Below are positions 46,971 through 58,598 of a DNA stretch of 64,000 bases, piece by piece; positions within the stretch are counted from its first letter, which is position 1; each line of letters begins with the position of its first letter. Source of the DNA: Tipula vernalis (taxonomy: Eukaryota > Arthropoda > Insecta > Diptera > Tipulidae); assembly GCA_958295665.1 (NCBI GenBank), contig OY282560.1:41975044-42039043 (forward strand). Direction: 5' to 3'. The position numbers and the translations under genes are program-made. The notes beneath the pieces were generated by a model. That model worked only from the letters and a program-made list of their open reading frames with translations. It made no database searches and was not told the origin of the DNA.

Positions 46971-47652
46971 TATTTTCTTTTACTCTCGTAAAATAAAGTA
47001 TAGTAATCCTGAAAATTTTGGACCTTGAGATTTCTAGAGATTTATTTGTTTTGAGGTCCCCTGAGTCCGAAAAAGTGGGTTTCGGAATGGTGTCTGTCTG
47101 TCTGTCTGTCTGTCAGTCTGTCAGTCTGTCAGTCTGTCAGTCTGTCAGTCTGTCAGTCGGTCAGTCTGTCAGTCTGTCAGTCTGTCAGTCTGTCAGTATG
47201 TCAGTATGACAGTATGTCAGTCTGTCAGTCTGTCAGTATGTCAGTCTGTCGGTCTGTCAGTCTGTCAGTCTGTCAGTCTGTCTGTCCTCTCTACAGCCCA
47301 TATGGTTTAATTAATCGAACTGAAACTTCCAATTTAAGCTTTTTTGATAAATTGGGAGGTCCCAGTGAATTTTACTCCAAATCGGCTAACCGGAAGTGGC
47401 CACTCCCTTGGTCCAGAAAATTTGTTTTGCAAATATATTATAAAGTATAAGGTTTACAAAATACTAATTTATACAAAATGTTTCCAAAAATTAAAAACAA
47501 ATAAAAAAAAAAATAAAAAATTAAAAAAAAAAATTTTAAAATTTAAAAATTAAAAAAAAAAAATTAAAAAAAAAAGTTATAAAAAAAAAAAAAAATTCAA
47601 AATTCTCTGTTCGTAAAAGAAAGTCGTGTGTTGGCCACACCTCCATTTTTTC
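46971..47652 (+). repeat. Composite repeat 3, end module A8 with expanded octamer tract
   Basis: The longest module. The TGTCAGTC tract is expanded to more than twenty units (about 47092-47284) with interspersed point variants such as TGTCAGTA and TGTCGGTC. The poly-A/T stretch near its end is also longer than elsewhere. Confidence 0.92.
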
Positions 47653-48249
47653 AATATGAATTTAATCCGCGACATTAAAAGGTAAAAATAAAATCTGAAT
47701 TAAATCCGCGCGACATTATTCATATTGAAAATGGGATTAATTTCGCCATTCTTGCGGAGTTATTTCGTGCCCTGAATCAAATTACCCAGGTAATCGAACA
47801 AATTACATCAGTACTCTATAGTATTCGGAAAAAGAACAAAACATCCGAGAACCGGGGTACTCGATAATAGGGTATTGGATACCCTACGTACAATTTATGA
47901 AAGATAATTCAAAAAACAAAAAAATGAATAAGAACAACAAACAATATCAGTGGAAGAAAATCAGACTCCAGTAATTCCCAAAATAGGTCGCAACCGTAAA
48001 ACTACCGATAAAATTAAAACATAAGTTGTGCGATCTATTTTTGAAATATTTCACGGGAAATACGAGTCACAGTGTTCAGAAACGTTATTGAGGTTTCAAT
48101 GCAAGCGTAGTTACTGTTAGCTGTCCGAATAAATTGCAAAACTCGTGAGCGCAAGTTACGTCAAGGAGAATAAATATTAAAACACAAAAGCAGATACTCA
48201 CAACCTACTTTACCACAAGTAACGTCACGAGGGAAAATAGCACTTGCAC
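47653..48249. other. Flank with possible Tc1-end fragments
   Basis: ATGAATTTAATCCGCG and GAATTAAATCCGCGCG near 47657 and 47692, and GGATTAATTTCGCC near 47742, resemble the putative ends of the Tc1 remnant at 43.0-44.5 kb. Composite repeat 3 may therefore have inserted into such an element. No gene. Confidence 0.4.
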
Positions 48250-49240
48250 ATTTACGCTTATAGGCTCGAGTCTGGGGTCCCAACAGATGGCGTCGGTTAA
48301 GATAGGGTGGTATCCTGTAGTCGTCGCTCTCTAACGATGGCTATTTATTAAGAACGAATAATAAAAACTGTTTTTGAATGCTCTTAATGCTCCAACATTG
48401 AGACCAAATGATGCTTGCGTACTCGATCTGGAACCGCACAAATGAGGTCTATAGTGATTAAAAAATTAAATTATCGTGGAAACCTTTAGAATTGCGTTTA
48501 ATGAACCACAATGTCAATATGATGGTTAAACGTTAAAACGGAGCTAAAATAACACCTAAATCGTTTACCATATTCACTCTTTGTAATGTATGATCGTTGA
48601 GAGAGATATTTATCCACATTTAAAAACATAAGGATTTGTATCTCACCAGTCACAGAACTTATTCAAGTCACGTTGAAATAGGTCCCGATTCAATTTCCCA
48701 AAACAACAGTGGCTAACTTGAGGCACGCCAGATGTTGCCACACAATTCTCAGAAAATATATTTGAAAATATTCTTGACATTAGCCAGTTAACCGGAACAG
48801 TCACAGTCACACTAAGCTTGTACAACAATAACCGGTGATTAATTTTGTCGAATCCTTTTGTAAAGTCGGTATAAACTACTCAACCTGAAGTTCCGAGATA
48901 ACGAAATTGATTAAGTTATTCTGGAACACTGCTAAATTTGTCACTGTCGAACGACCGGGAAAGAATCCATACTGACATACACTAGCTTAGGTATGCAAGT
49001 CAAACTTGCAATCCCGCACGATAATTAGTTAGATCACTTTTTGTGGATAGGCTGAAGTTAGATATTCTCCAAAGTTCCGGAAATATGCCTTAGTCCAGAC
49101 TTATGTTAAATAATAAGCACACAGAAGCCGCAAATTATAGAAGGAATACTATTAAACCGTCATGACCAGGACCATTAGAAGCATCCAAGTTCATCAGAGC
49201 CTACTCCACTTCAAGCGTAGAAAAGTTATCATTGAGCTAT
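48250..49240 (-). pseudogene. Heavily decayed non-LTR RT fragment
   Basis: On the minus strand a LDASNGPGHDGL-like block lies near 49190, DFTKGFDKINHRLLLYKLS near 48850, and SGVPQ followed by a degenerate SHCCFGKL near 48720. These are in the order of a Jockey/CR1-like reverse transcriptase (motifs before, at and after the first catalytic Asp). Stops occur every few dozen codons. No YADD box or tail was found. Confidence 0.6.
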
Positions 49241-51665
49241 TGGAGATGATGATGATGTACGTCATCCACTTCGAAGACGCTGCTCGAACATTCTGCAGAA
49301 AAAAATTGCAGATTATTTCTGGGTCATTCGACTTTTCAAAAATTTGTGTTTTCAAACCTCAGTTTTTTTTGCCTCAAGTTAAAGGCTATATAAATTTTAA
49401 TTTTTTTTCGTAGCTCAAAAAATCTACATATGGGAATTTTAATAGTTTTCAATTTGAAATTTCTCCCTTTTCAAAATTTGGAATCCTAACATACATGTAT
49501 AAATAGTTCTGAAATTTTATGGTCTAAAGTCTCAAAACCAAATTGTCTGTAGCTTCAACTTCCAAAAGATCTTGATGTAAACAAGGTGGTTTCAAATTGC
49601 AAATGATTAATGGAATTTTGATCAAAAATTGGAATGATTTTTCAAATCGTCGCATGATACCAGATCCCAAAATTCCCAATCTAGTCTCAAATTCTTAAAA
49701 TCGTCATGGTTTCTGGGTTATATTTCGGATTCGGTCACTGGATTAGGTAAATAAAAGGTAAGTTTCTTTGTAACAATATTCAATTTCACTTACCAACATT
49801 TTTCCAACACTTATATTACTCTGGTTGAAGCCACGTGCCAGTAGGATTAGAAATTTTTTTTTAAGCTTTTACTTAGAGCTGCTCCAATTCAGAACTATCT
49901 CGTTATTCTTTCAAAATTTTCTTAATAATGGGTAATTTGAGTGATTTTCCTATTTTAGCGAACCATAGTTTGATGTTCGTGTGAAATTTTCAATCAAGTA
50001 ACATTCAAGAAAACAGTTTTAACAAATTTGATTAGTGATTTGAATTAAAAATACCCCAATATTTTTCATTTCCACCACATGTTTAATGGTTGCCCTATTT
50101 GAAATAAGATTAATTTCTTAATAAATTCTTTACATTACATAATGCCGATTTCACCTTGTATAAAGGATTACAATTGTCTAAATCAATATTTGTAAATCCG
50201 ATTAAAACGTTATACCTTTAAAATTTATTATCCCAATTCACTTGAGACGATATTATTGATCGATAAACTTTTTCTAAATTCTACATATCGACGCGAAAAA
50301 AATTCTTATAAAAGCACAGATTATTTGGAAATAAAATCCTCCAAAATAAGGATTTGCGTGGTCTCCTCCCAGTACACAAAATCTCCATATATAAAGCACA
50401 CACACAGAAACCGGATTATTTTATTGATTTTCTTTCGCTTTTACCAAACCTATAAATTTTCCTCACCAATATAACGATAGAAACTGTATAATGGCTCTAA
50501 AAATAAACGGGATAAATTTCCACTTATGTATATACAGAGAAAAAAAAACAACTCCCAGCCATTTAACCCAGTTTATGTCTCCTTTAATCTCATTCACATC
50601 GTTAATAAAATTCTTCAGCATGCCATTTTCATATTTTCCACACAACCGTAACGACCTTCCCTATACAAAATAACATATTCGAATAAAGGTGTGACCCTCA
50701 AAATAAAATATTTGTTTTTCTATTCTCTCGTTGGAGTGGCTCTCAGCTTTTTTTTTGGCGCAAAAATATTCCAGACATGCGTCCTATCGACTCAGCTGTC
50801 TCGGAAAAATTGAACGAAATAAAAACAATGCAGAGAGGGGTAAGATCACCCCAATATATTTTTAATTATTCCATCTAATAAAGCAACAATTTGTTTTCTC
50901 TTGTTATTGACCTATGACGAAATGCCCAGTATATGTGAATATATGGCTACAAAATAATGATCGACTGTATACGACTGTTAATTTTTTTTTTTGCATATAT
51001 ATATATATTGTCCTCGTGACCTTTATAATCATCTCCCCCAACACCAGTAGCATTAAAATATTTTTTTCAATCTACACAATAAAATTGTTTGGGATTATTA
51101 TTTTATTTAAATTTTTCGACACCCCTCTTCTCTTCTGCCATTCATTTCCACATATTTTAGCACTCGGTGATATACATTGCTGAATACAAGATTGAAAATA
51201 ATAATCGAGTTATTATTCGAGAATAATAAAAAAAAAATGGTAAACAAACTACTTTGCTTTATGTGCCGTTTAATACGAATTAGCTATTTGATTATGGCAT
51301 TTTTTATGTAGGGGTATTGAACATTTTTTGTATTCATATGAATTTACACTACAACGCGCTGTTTCGTAAAATAAAAACTGATTAACTCGAGTTACCATGT
51401 TCTTCCTTGGGATGGTTGGGATATATAGTAAAATTTAACTTTATGAAGTTTTATAGAATTTTACATTCGGTGTTTTTCCGGAAATTCTGGATCCTTGTAA
51501 TTTTCCCTCTTGTATTGTTTAATCGAGTCTTAAGACTATGGTCGTTATTAAAAAAATATTAAAATCGTATAATTAAAATTTAAGAATTGAATGAGCATCC
51601 AAACATTAATTTCGAATTTTGAATTATTTTTAGAAGTTTTGCAGTTCATATTTGTATCTTTTGAC
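49241..51665. other. AT-rich non-coding sequence
   Basis: No gene recognised. A short (AT)n tract lies near 50994-51011. Small frames around 50250-51180 have biased composition only. Confidence 0.3.
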
Positions 51666-51668
51666 AAA

Positions 51669-51845
51669 GCATTATCGAAGCATTAAATCTATAATTTGCT
51701 AAAATACATTCGTCGATACCATACTAACCCAACGAATTAAGCCAACCACAAAATAACTTGAAACATTTGTGGTAGAACTATCAGTAGAAGAGCGATACAA
51801 TTCCTTTGATCTGTGTCTGAAAGGTTGACGAAGCAATTTCCATTA
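51669..51845 (-). repeat. Isolated arm of a fold-back repeat family
   Basis: Contains CATTCGTCGATACCATACTA, AACGAATTAAGCCAACCACA and GCGATACAATTCCTTTG. It matches, in inverted orientation, the arms at 56336-56570 and, in direct orientation, the arm at 56735-56867. With 56336-56440 it brackets the piggyBac remnant. Confidence 0.75.
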
Positions 51846-52439
51846 TCATAAATATTAAAAATTTTACCGAGAAACTCAAATTTTATAAACTTTTTATAAA
51901 TTTTAATTTTATTGGTCCGTACTTTGATAATTGTGTTTTTGGATTTTATTGTAGTTTTCTGGATTTTTTTTTGGGTAAAGTCCATAAGCCTTTGACTCGT
52001 ACTGTTCACAATTGTGTACATACATCTTAAACCTAATTTTTGGGATACTATGCATTAATAATGCATTATTTTAAGCGTTATTATGGTGGCTCTTACGATA
52101 CCTACCAAAAAAAGAAGGATATTTTGGAGGCGAAAAATAATATAAAACGTCAGAATTACCCAGATAGTGATGCAAAATAAAAGGCGTAACAATTAAGCGT
52201 TTTATTATTAAAATTCCATCTAAAAAGTCAGTGTACTTAATTGTGTACGAGTACATGCAGATTGAAGTGCAATTTACACATTTATGTACATGTACTCAAT
52301 TCCGTAGAAACTTTGATAATCGTTTAATTTTTATGTCGGTATTTTATCAAAATATGGCATCACGGTCTAAAAAACGTACACACTTGCCGAGTTGCAGGTT
52401 CACTTAAATGCAACGGATTCCGAATTCGAGTTATTATAT

Positions 52440-53357
52440 ATGATTCGAATGAGTTCCATCTTTTCCAACTAACCTATGAAGAACACATTATTCAAGGAAC
52501 TGATGAATGACGAGATACCTGTACATGAAATAGAGGACGTTCAGATTGATACTATAATTTTCGAAGATGATCATGTTGTGTTGAATTTATGGATTAATTT
52601 TCCAAACATAATGTTACCGAGAAAGCTGATATGTTAGACAGAAGACAGAAAGAAGTTTGACTTCAGAAAATTTGAATTTGCTGAATCGGCTGCCTACCAA
52701 TTACCCAGTGATACGGAATATGACGTGTCAACTATAACACCATTCAGTTATTTTACAAAATTTGTTCCACGAATTGTATGTTAGAATGGTTACGTATACA
52801 AACATGTACGTAGAACAGGAAGAACAAAGTACCAGAATGTTTAAACGCACCAGCCCAAATGAGATGATACAATTTAATGGGATGCATTTGCTTATGGGAA
52901 CAATGAAGTTATCCCAGATAAAAATGTACTAGAGCAAATATTTAAGCATTGAATCGATACCATCGGTGAAGTCTTGTGACCGTTTTTATCAGCTTCGAAC
53001 AAATTTGCATTTAGTATGGACATACCAAATGATTGCAGAGACAAATTTTTTTAAAATTCAGCCACTAATTAACAGTATCTTAAGCTACATCAGAGAAGGA
53101 CCTGCTAAAGAAGCTATTTCCATCGACGAGAAAATAATTCCGTTTAGAGGAAACTTAAACGTTAAACAATACGTAAAAGTTAAACCTAATCGTTTGTGGG
53201 GGATAAAAGTTTATTTTCTTTGTGGCAAAAGCGGTTTCTCGTATGATTTTTTTTTGTACAAAGGAAAAAAACACAGAACTGTCGACTTATGACGATAGCT
53301 GGTTTGGACATGATGCTGCTACGATTTTACACTTAACCAAGAGACACACTTTACCTG
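52440..53357 (+). pseudogene. piggyBac-type transposase remnant, 5' part
   Basis: An early segment reads FKELMNDEIPVHEIEDVQID and then a TITPFSYF-like block in broken frames. The best frame (52966-53292) contains EAISIDEKIIPFRG, where the Asp corresponds to the first catalytic residue of piggyBac transposases, followed by VKQYVKVKPNRLWGIKVYF and GFSYDFFLYKGK. After a frame change SWFGHDAATILHL and TLPG lead to the Harbinger insertion at 53358. The family cuts and pastes at TTAA sites; no flanking TTAA pair was established. Numerous stops show it is long dead. Confidence 0.85.
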
Positions 53358-55319
53358 GGCCCTATTGCACCAACTACTTATCACTTATTACTTATCAACT
53401 TATCAAAATTTTTGATAATTTTCTGTTGTACCAAATTGGAATTTGATAAGTATTTAATTGAGTTATAATAAGTGATAAGCACTCACTTATCAAAATTAAG
53501 TTGCACCAATTTGCGAAATGATAAATGATAAGTAATATTTTGATAAGCGATAAGTTTGAGGTTTTTGATAATTTTTTCGTAGTTCTGTTGCACCAAAAGT
53601 TTTAACTTATCAATAATCGAATACTTTAATGATAACTTATCCAAAATATCAATAAGAAAAATTTCACTACTCAAAAAAATTGATAAGAGCTACAAATTGT
53701 TGTGGTATGACGGAAGTCTGTTAAAAACGTTTTTTTTTTTGCTTTTATTGGTAAGATGAGAACTTTTGTTCAATTTTAAAAGAGTACAAATGATAATGAC
53801 AATACATAATAACTTTAATAACTTTAATTTCAAAATGTATACCGCTATTTTATTATATTCTAATAAGTTATAATATTAAGTCAAAGTAAGAATAATTTCA
53901 TTCTGTTCGATTTATCATAGAAATAAGACAGTTGTTTCTCGATATTTTAAAATTAATATAAAACTATCAAATATAGGTATTATATCAACTTTAGTGAACA
54001 AAAACTGAAATTTATTAAACAAAAAAATAATTTTTATAAATAAATGCGTCGGTTCGAAAGATTATTCGAGGATGAAAACGAAAGAAGAAATCGTGTAGTG
54101 AAAGCCAGAACCAAATATTCTCTGGACTCGCGAGTGATCAAATATTTTCGTTTGTCACATGAACAAATTTAGCACGTATTATTAAAAATCGGAGCAAATT
54201 TGCACCATGGAAGCGACCGAAACTGCGCATTGAGTCCTCTATAGCAGCTACTAACAACACTGCATTGGTTAGGAATATCCAGGATAGAAGTTTCTTGAGT
54301 TGAGTGGTTACCCCCAGGTAGCTGGTTGCTTCGATGAAACAATGATTAATATAGATGCACCTACGGTTAATGAAGGACACTTTGCGAATCGACATGGGAA
54401 ACATTCACTGAATGCAATTATGGTGTGTGGCCCAGACCGCTGCTTTTATGCAGTAAATTCAAATTGGGCAGGTAGTGTCCTTGACTCCAGAGTATTGCCT
54501 TATACAAGGCTATTTAGTAATTTTGAGTCTTGTTTTCGCCCGTTCCCCGGTGCTGTGATTTTGGGTGACATTTCTTGCCCTTAAAGATTGGCTTGTCCCA
54601 GCAATGCGAAGAAATCCGGATGATGTAATAGAGAAAAGATTTAATCGTGCTCATAAGTGGAAGAGACGAATAGTGGAAAATCATTTTGGTTTGTATATGA
54701 CGATTGCAATTTTTGTATAATGTTGTTAAATTCAATTTATTTGTTAATAGGAATTCTCTTAATTCATTTGTTATGAAAATAAATTGTTTACGTTTAAGTA
54801 TTGCTGAAAAATTATTTACAGTTAGAAAAGAGAATTTATTTTAAAAGCAACAAAAGAAAAGTTTTACAATTGATTCTAAACACTGAAATAGGAACTCTCA
54901 ATTGAGAAAGGTTTCTCTTCATGTATTATTATATGCATGCAAAATTGTTGTTGTTATTAAATTACAGAATAACAATTTTTTAATTGTTTTGCTATATACA
55001 TAGGTACAAAACCATTGTTTAACATATAAATGTGCGGAAAGCATATTATTTGGCAAACACTATCATATTTATAGTATTTTTGTATAGATCATTACAACTT
55101 ATCATAAAAATTTGATAATTCGTCAATTGATAAGTTATAGACAATCTGATGTGCAACGCTTATCACTTATCATTATCAAAATTTGATAAGTTTTCAAATT
55201 GATAAGTGAGTGAAATTTTGTTAATTTTGGTGAAACACTTATCACTTATCATTATCAAAAAAACTAACTTATCATAAGTTGATAAGTAATAAGTGATAAG
55301 TAGTTGGTGCAATAGGGCC
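53358..55319 (+). mobile_element. PIF/Harbinger element inserted in the piggyBac gene
   Basis: Ends carry GGCCCTATTGCACCAACTA and its complement; the inverted match runs for about 45 bases. The trinucleotide CTG stands on both sides (53355-53357 and 55320-55322); CWG-type duplications are known for some Harbinger groups. Removing the insert and one CTG rejoins piggyBac TTACCTG with GTCACCAG in frame (LPGHQLFSDNFF). Both subterminal regions are packed with GATAAGT/ACTTATC motifs in both orientations. The element holds a decayed transposase. Confidence 0.9.
54044..54715 (+). pseudogene. Harbinger transposase remnant
   Basis: The N-terminal part (RLSHEQI and NCALSPL, then a stop and QLLTTLHWLG) is followed by an apparent internal deletion. 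The catalytic region then has PQVAGCFDETMINIDAP (first Asp), FANRHGKHSLNAIMVC, SNWAGSVLDSRVL (second Asp) and GAVILGDISCP. One frameshift later come LKDWLVPAM and NRAHKWKRRIVENHFG, whose Glu completes the DDE triad. This is the usual block order for animal PIF/Harbinger transposases. No Myb/SANT partner gene was found in this copy, the reverse of the situation at 13946-15026. Confidence 0.85.
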
Positions 55320-55990
55320 CTGGTCACCAGTTATTCTCTGATAATTTCTTTAGCACCTACCAGCTTTTTGAAATTTTAGAACAAGGAAAAATAAACGCAG
55401 TGAGAACTATAATAATAAATCGATTTAGTAATCCGCAATTTTTAATTGATGCAGTATTAACAAAGAAAGGAAGGGGAAGTATCGACCAACTTATAAGCCG
55501 CAATGGTAAAATTGTTTTAATTAAATGGGAAGACAACAGATCCATCCCGCATCCAATTTCGTTGGTCAGGACATATAAAATGTTTGAAGATTCGACAAAA
55601 AATGAAGGAGTACATAAACATCAAGCAGCTTCGAATAGTGCAACAGTATAATAATGCGACAGGTGGTGCCGATTTATTTGACAAACCTTTTTCTTATTAT
55701 TTATAAAATCCAAAAAGTGGACTCTCCGCGTCATATTCCACTTTACCAACACAGCATGTGGCAGCTGGACACTTTATCGTTAAGAGCTTAAGAAAATGGT
55801 ATTGCGAATAAATACATAATGAGTCTCTTAGATTTCAAACAAAATCTTGGAAGAACCTTGCGCGATCTTAACATAAAACGAAATTCGCGCAAGAGAGGTA
55901 GACAGACTATCGGAAGACGTATAAAGCGAGACCACTGCCGAAGCAACTCGGGCATTTGATAAAGGCGAAATTCGGCCATTAATTGAAGCG
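55320..55990 (+). pseudogene. piggyBac-type transposase remnant, 3' part
   Basis: Resumes with HQLFSDNFFSTYQLFEIL, whose Asp matches the second catalytic residue. It continues with GRGSIDQLISRNGKIVLIKW and, after a frame change, QQYNNATGGADLFDKPFS, which carries the third Asp. The expected cysteine-rich C-terminus is not recognisable. Together with 52440-53357 it covers most of one transposase. Confidence 0.85.
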
Positions 55991-56335
55991 CGGCTCAATG
56001 GTGTAAATCACTTCCTGTCACATGATGATGCAAACGAAGTTACTAGGTGCAAAAATAAAAAACTGTTAGGGGTTCGTACAATGGGGTGCTTCGTACAGTT
56101 CCACACAAAATAAAATTCTAAAAGAATTAGTGTAATTCGACTGAATTATTTTTGATCAACAACAGTTGGCTGTATATATATACACATTTGTGTTCAGGAC
56201 CTCCAGGCTGCGGCATTTTTTTGTGGAAGTTTAATTTTTGAGTTTTTCTACCCAAAAATCAATAGGAAAACCGAGAGAAACATTTTGTTTCTCGTTTTAA
56301 AATAAATCACAAGTCAAGGCGTTAGTATCTATGAT

Positions 56336-56867
56336 AATGGAAAGTGCTTCGTCAACCGTTCAGATACACTTTTCACAAATGTTTCAAGTTATTTTGTGGT
56401 TGGCTTAATTCGTTGGGTTAGTATGGTACCGACGAATGTATTGGAGCGAATTGCGGATTTACTACTTCGTTTTGCTTCGTCAACCTTGCAGACACAGATC
56501 AAAGGAATTGTACCGCTCGCATCAGTTCTTCTGATAGATGTACCGCAAATGTTTCAAGTGATGCATAAGTCTAAAAACGCCTATAAAATTGAATTTTTTT
56601 CATTTATTTTAAACAAAACATTATTCTGGATTTTTTTATTTTGGTAATTTCTAAATTTTTACTTTTCAATTATTCTGGATTTTTTTTTCAAAATTCGATT
56701 TTATAGGCATTTTTAGACCCTTATCATCATTTGAAACATTTGTAGTACATCTAGATAGAAGCGATACAATTCCTTTGGTTTGTGTCTGCAACTTTGACGA
56801 AGCATTAACGAAGCATTAAATCCGCAATTCGCTCCAATACATTCGTCGATACCATACTAACCTAACG
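56336..56867. repeat. Fold-back repeat with long inverted arms
   Basis: Text from about 56413 to 56610 (TTAGTATGGTACCGACGAAT ... ACAAATGTTTCAAGTGATG ... CCTATAAAATTGAA) is repeated as its reverse complement from about 56700 to 56867. It forms arms of roughly 170-190 bp around a T-rich loop. A further partial copy precedes it (56336-56412). The right arm is cut by the Jockey element and resumes after it at 61226. Confidence 0.75.
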
Positions 56868-57029
56868 GGTGTTGGGTGCGTCTCAATAGGATAGGGGTTG
56901 TCCGTCTTTAGCCATGTATCTCGTGGTCTATATTCCAACGCTGCAACTATGTAGAAACCACCAAATGTGTCTATGATGTGAAGCATCGGCGAAATACTAG
57001 AGGCGAGTGCAGTACACTATAAATGAGCA

Positions 57030-58376
57030 ATGAGCGGAACAAATATGGAAAATAATACCCCAGGTGGTACACCTGTTGCTCAGGTAAATCCACCCTCTTC
57101 GGAGATCGGTATCATGGATTCTGGGGAAGACCAGCCATTGCTATAGTAAAATCATTTTAACGAACCCCAAGACATGTTGGTGAATAAACAAGCTCAATTG
57201 AGTGAAACAGAAAAGAATAATTCACATCCCTTCCAGAGGAGTCACAAAGTGTCGTATTCTCCGATAAGAGGCGATAGTCTCTCCATTGGGGCAGCAGCCA
57301 CAACACTCGTTCTACAAACGAAGAAAAGCTTCAAAATGAATTGTGTAAAGCTAATAATGCATTAGTTGAAGCCAACAATATGAACAAGCAACTGAATGTT
57401 ACAATTGCATGGATGCAGGAGCGTATGAAGACGCTTGAAAACGAAGTTAAAGCTCTTAAGCCAAAGGAGGACATCGGTTCTACTCCTAACCAGTATACAA
57501 CTCCACAAGAGTATCATACGGATGAAGAAGAGCTAGCTCGAGAAACTGAGTGGATTCGAGTGAAAGGTGGGAGAAAAAAAGGAGACGGAATAATACGCCC
57601 TCCCCACCTCAATTAAAGGATGATGTTCCAAATATTATCCAGAAACAACCAAAAAAAAATACCTCCACCACCACCAATAGTAATAGATGAAGTCAAAGAC
57701 TACGATGTACTCTATGAGAAAGTAAAAACAATAACTACTACTGATTAAGTTTAATGCAAAGGTGATTAATGGAAACACCATCAAAATAAACTTGGAAGAT
57801 GCTGAAACATATAGAAAAATGACAAAAATGTTAAATGAAGAAAAACGTGCTTGGCACACGTTTGAAGATAAACAAACCAGACCAATTAGGGTCATGGCTA
57901 AAAATTTACACTCTACATGTAAACCAGAAAAAATAATTGATGACCTGAAAGCAAAAGGATTTAAGGTAACTGAAGCATCGATTAAGCTAAAACGGAGAGG
58001 GAAAGTACCTCTCAACATGTTTATGTTGACCTTCGATACTGATGAAGATATCAAAAAAATGTATCAAATTAAGTACATCTTGGGGTGCAAAGTGGTTATT
58101 CAGCCTCTAAGAAGATCTAAGCTTATACCACAATGTAAACAATGTCAAGCCTACGGACATACACAAAAATATTGCAACAAGGAACCCAGGTGTGTCAAAT
58201 GTTTAGGTAAACATCTTACCAAAGATAGTGTAAAAGCCCAAAATGTTCAACCTAAATGCGTTCACTGTGGAGAAAACCATCCGGCTAACTATAGAGGATG
58301 CAACGTTGCTATTGAACTGCAAAACATCAAAAATAAGAACGTCCAAGTTTATTCAGGAAGCAAGCGGTTAAGATGA
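57030..58376 (+). pseudogene. Jockey ORF1 (gag-like RNA-binding protein)
   Basis: The start at 57030 gives about 38 codons (MSGTNMENNTPGGTP) before a stop, and other frames carry the continuation. A coiled-coil-like stretch spans 57341-57616 (QERMKTLENEVKALK). The conserved core lies at 57762-58376, with RPIRVMAKNLH, the PRE_C2HC-type domain, then zinc knuckles CKQCQAYGHTQKYC, a second CVKC...H knuckle whose last Cys is lost, and CVHCGENHPANYRGC. The protein would coat element RNA and guide it to chromosomes. At least three frame breaks occur. Confidence 0.88.
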
Positions 58377-58598
58377 ACCGACCCGAAATAAATCGTAGAG
58401 TGTCGGGAACTACTCAAGGGCAATTTGGTAAAATTACTTATGCTCAAGTAATGATGAGTAACGGAAATCCAGGAAAAACTGCTCAAAATGACGATATAAG
58501 TCAAACACTTAAATTAATTTAAAGCAGACTAAATATATTTGATGAGCGATTACAGAAACTAGAGTACAGCACTAAGGGAGCCATCCCTAAACAGAAAA

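Noticed and set aside
24540..47652. Treating the A modules as LTRs of a retrotransposon
   Set aside because: They do not have TG...CA ends, no primer-binding site or polypurine tract adjoins them, and the interior is only satellite DNA. Flanking matches (4 bp, 7 bp, none) are inconsistent between clusters.
50994..51011. A short AT dinucleotide run as a possible promoter
   Set aside because: It is a simple microsatellite in AT-rich DNA with no gene next to it.
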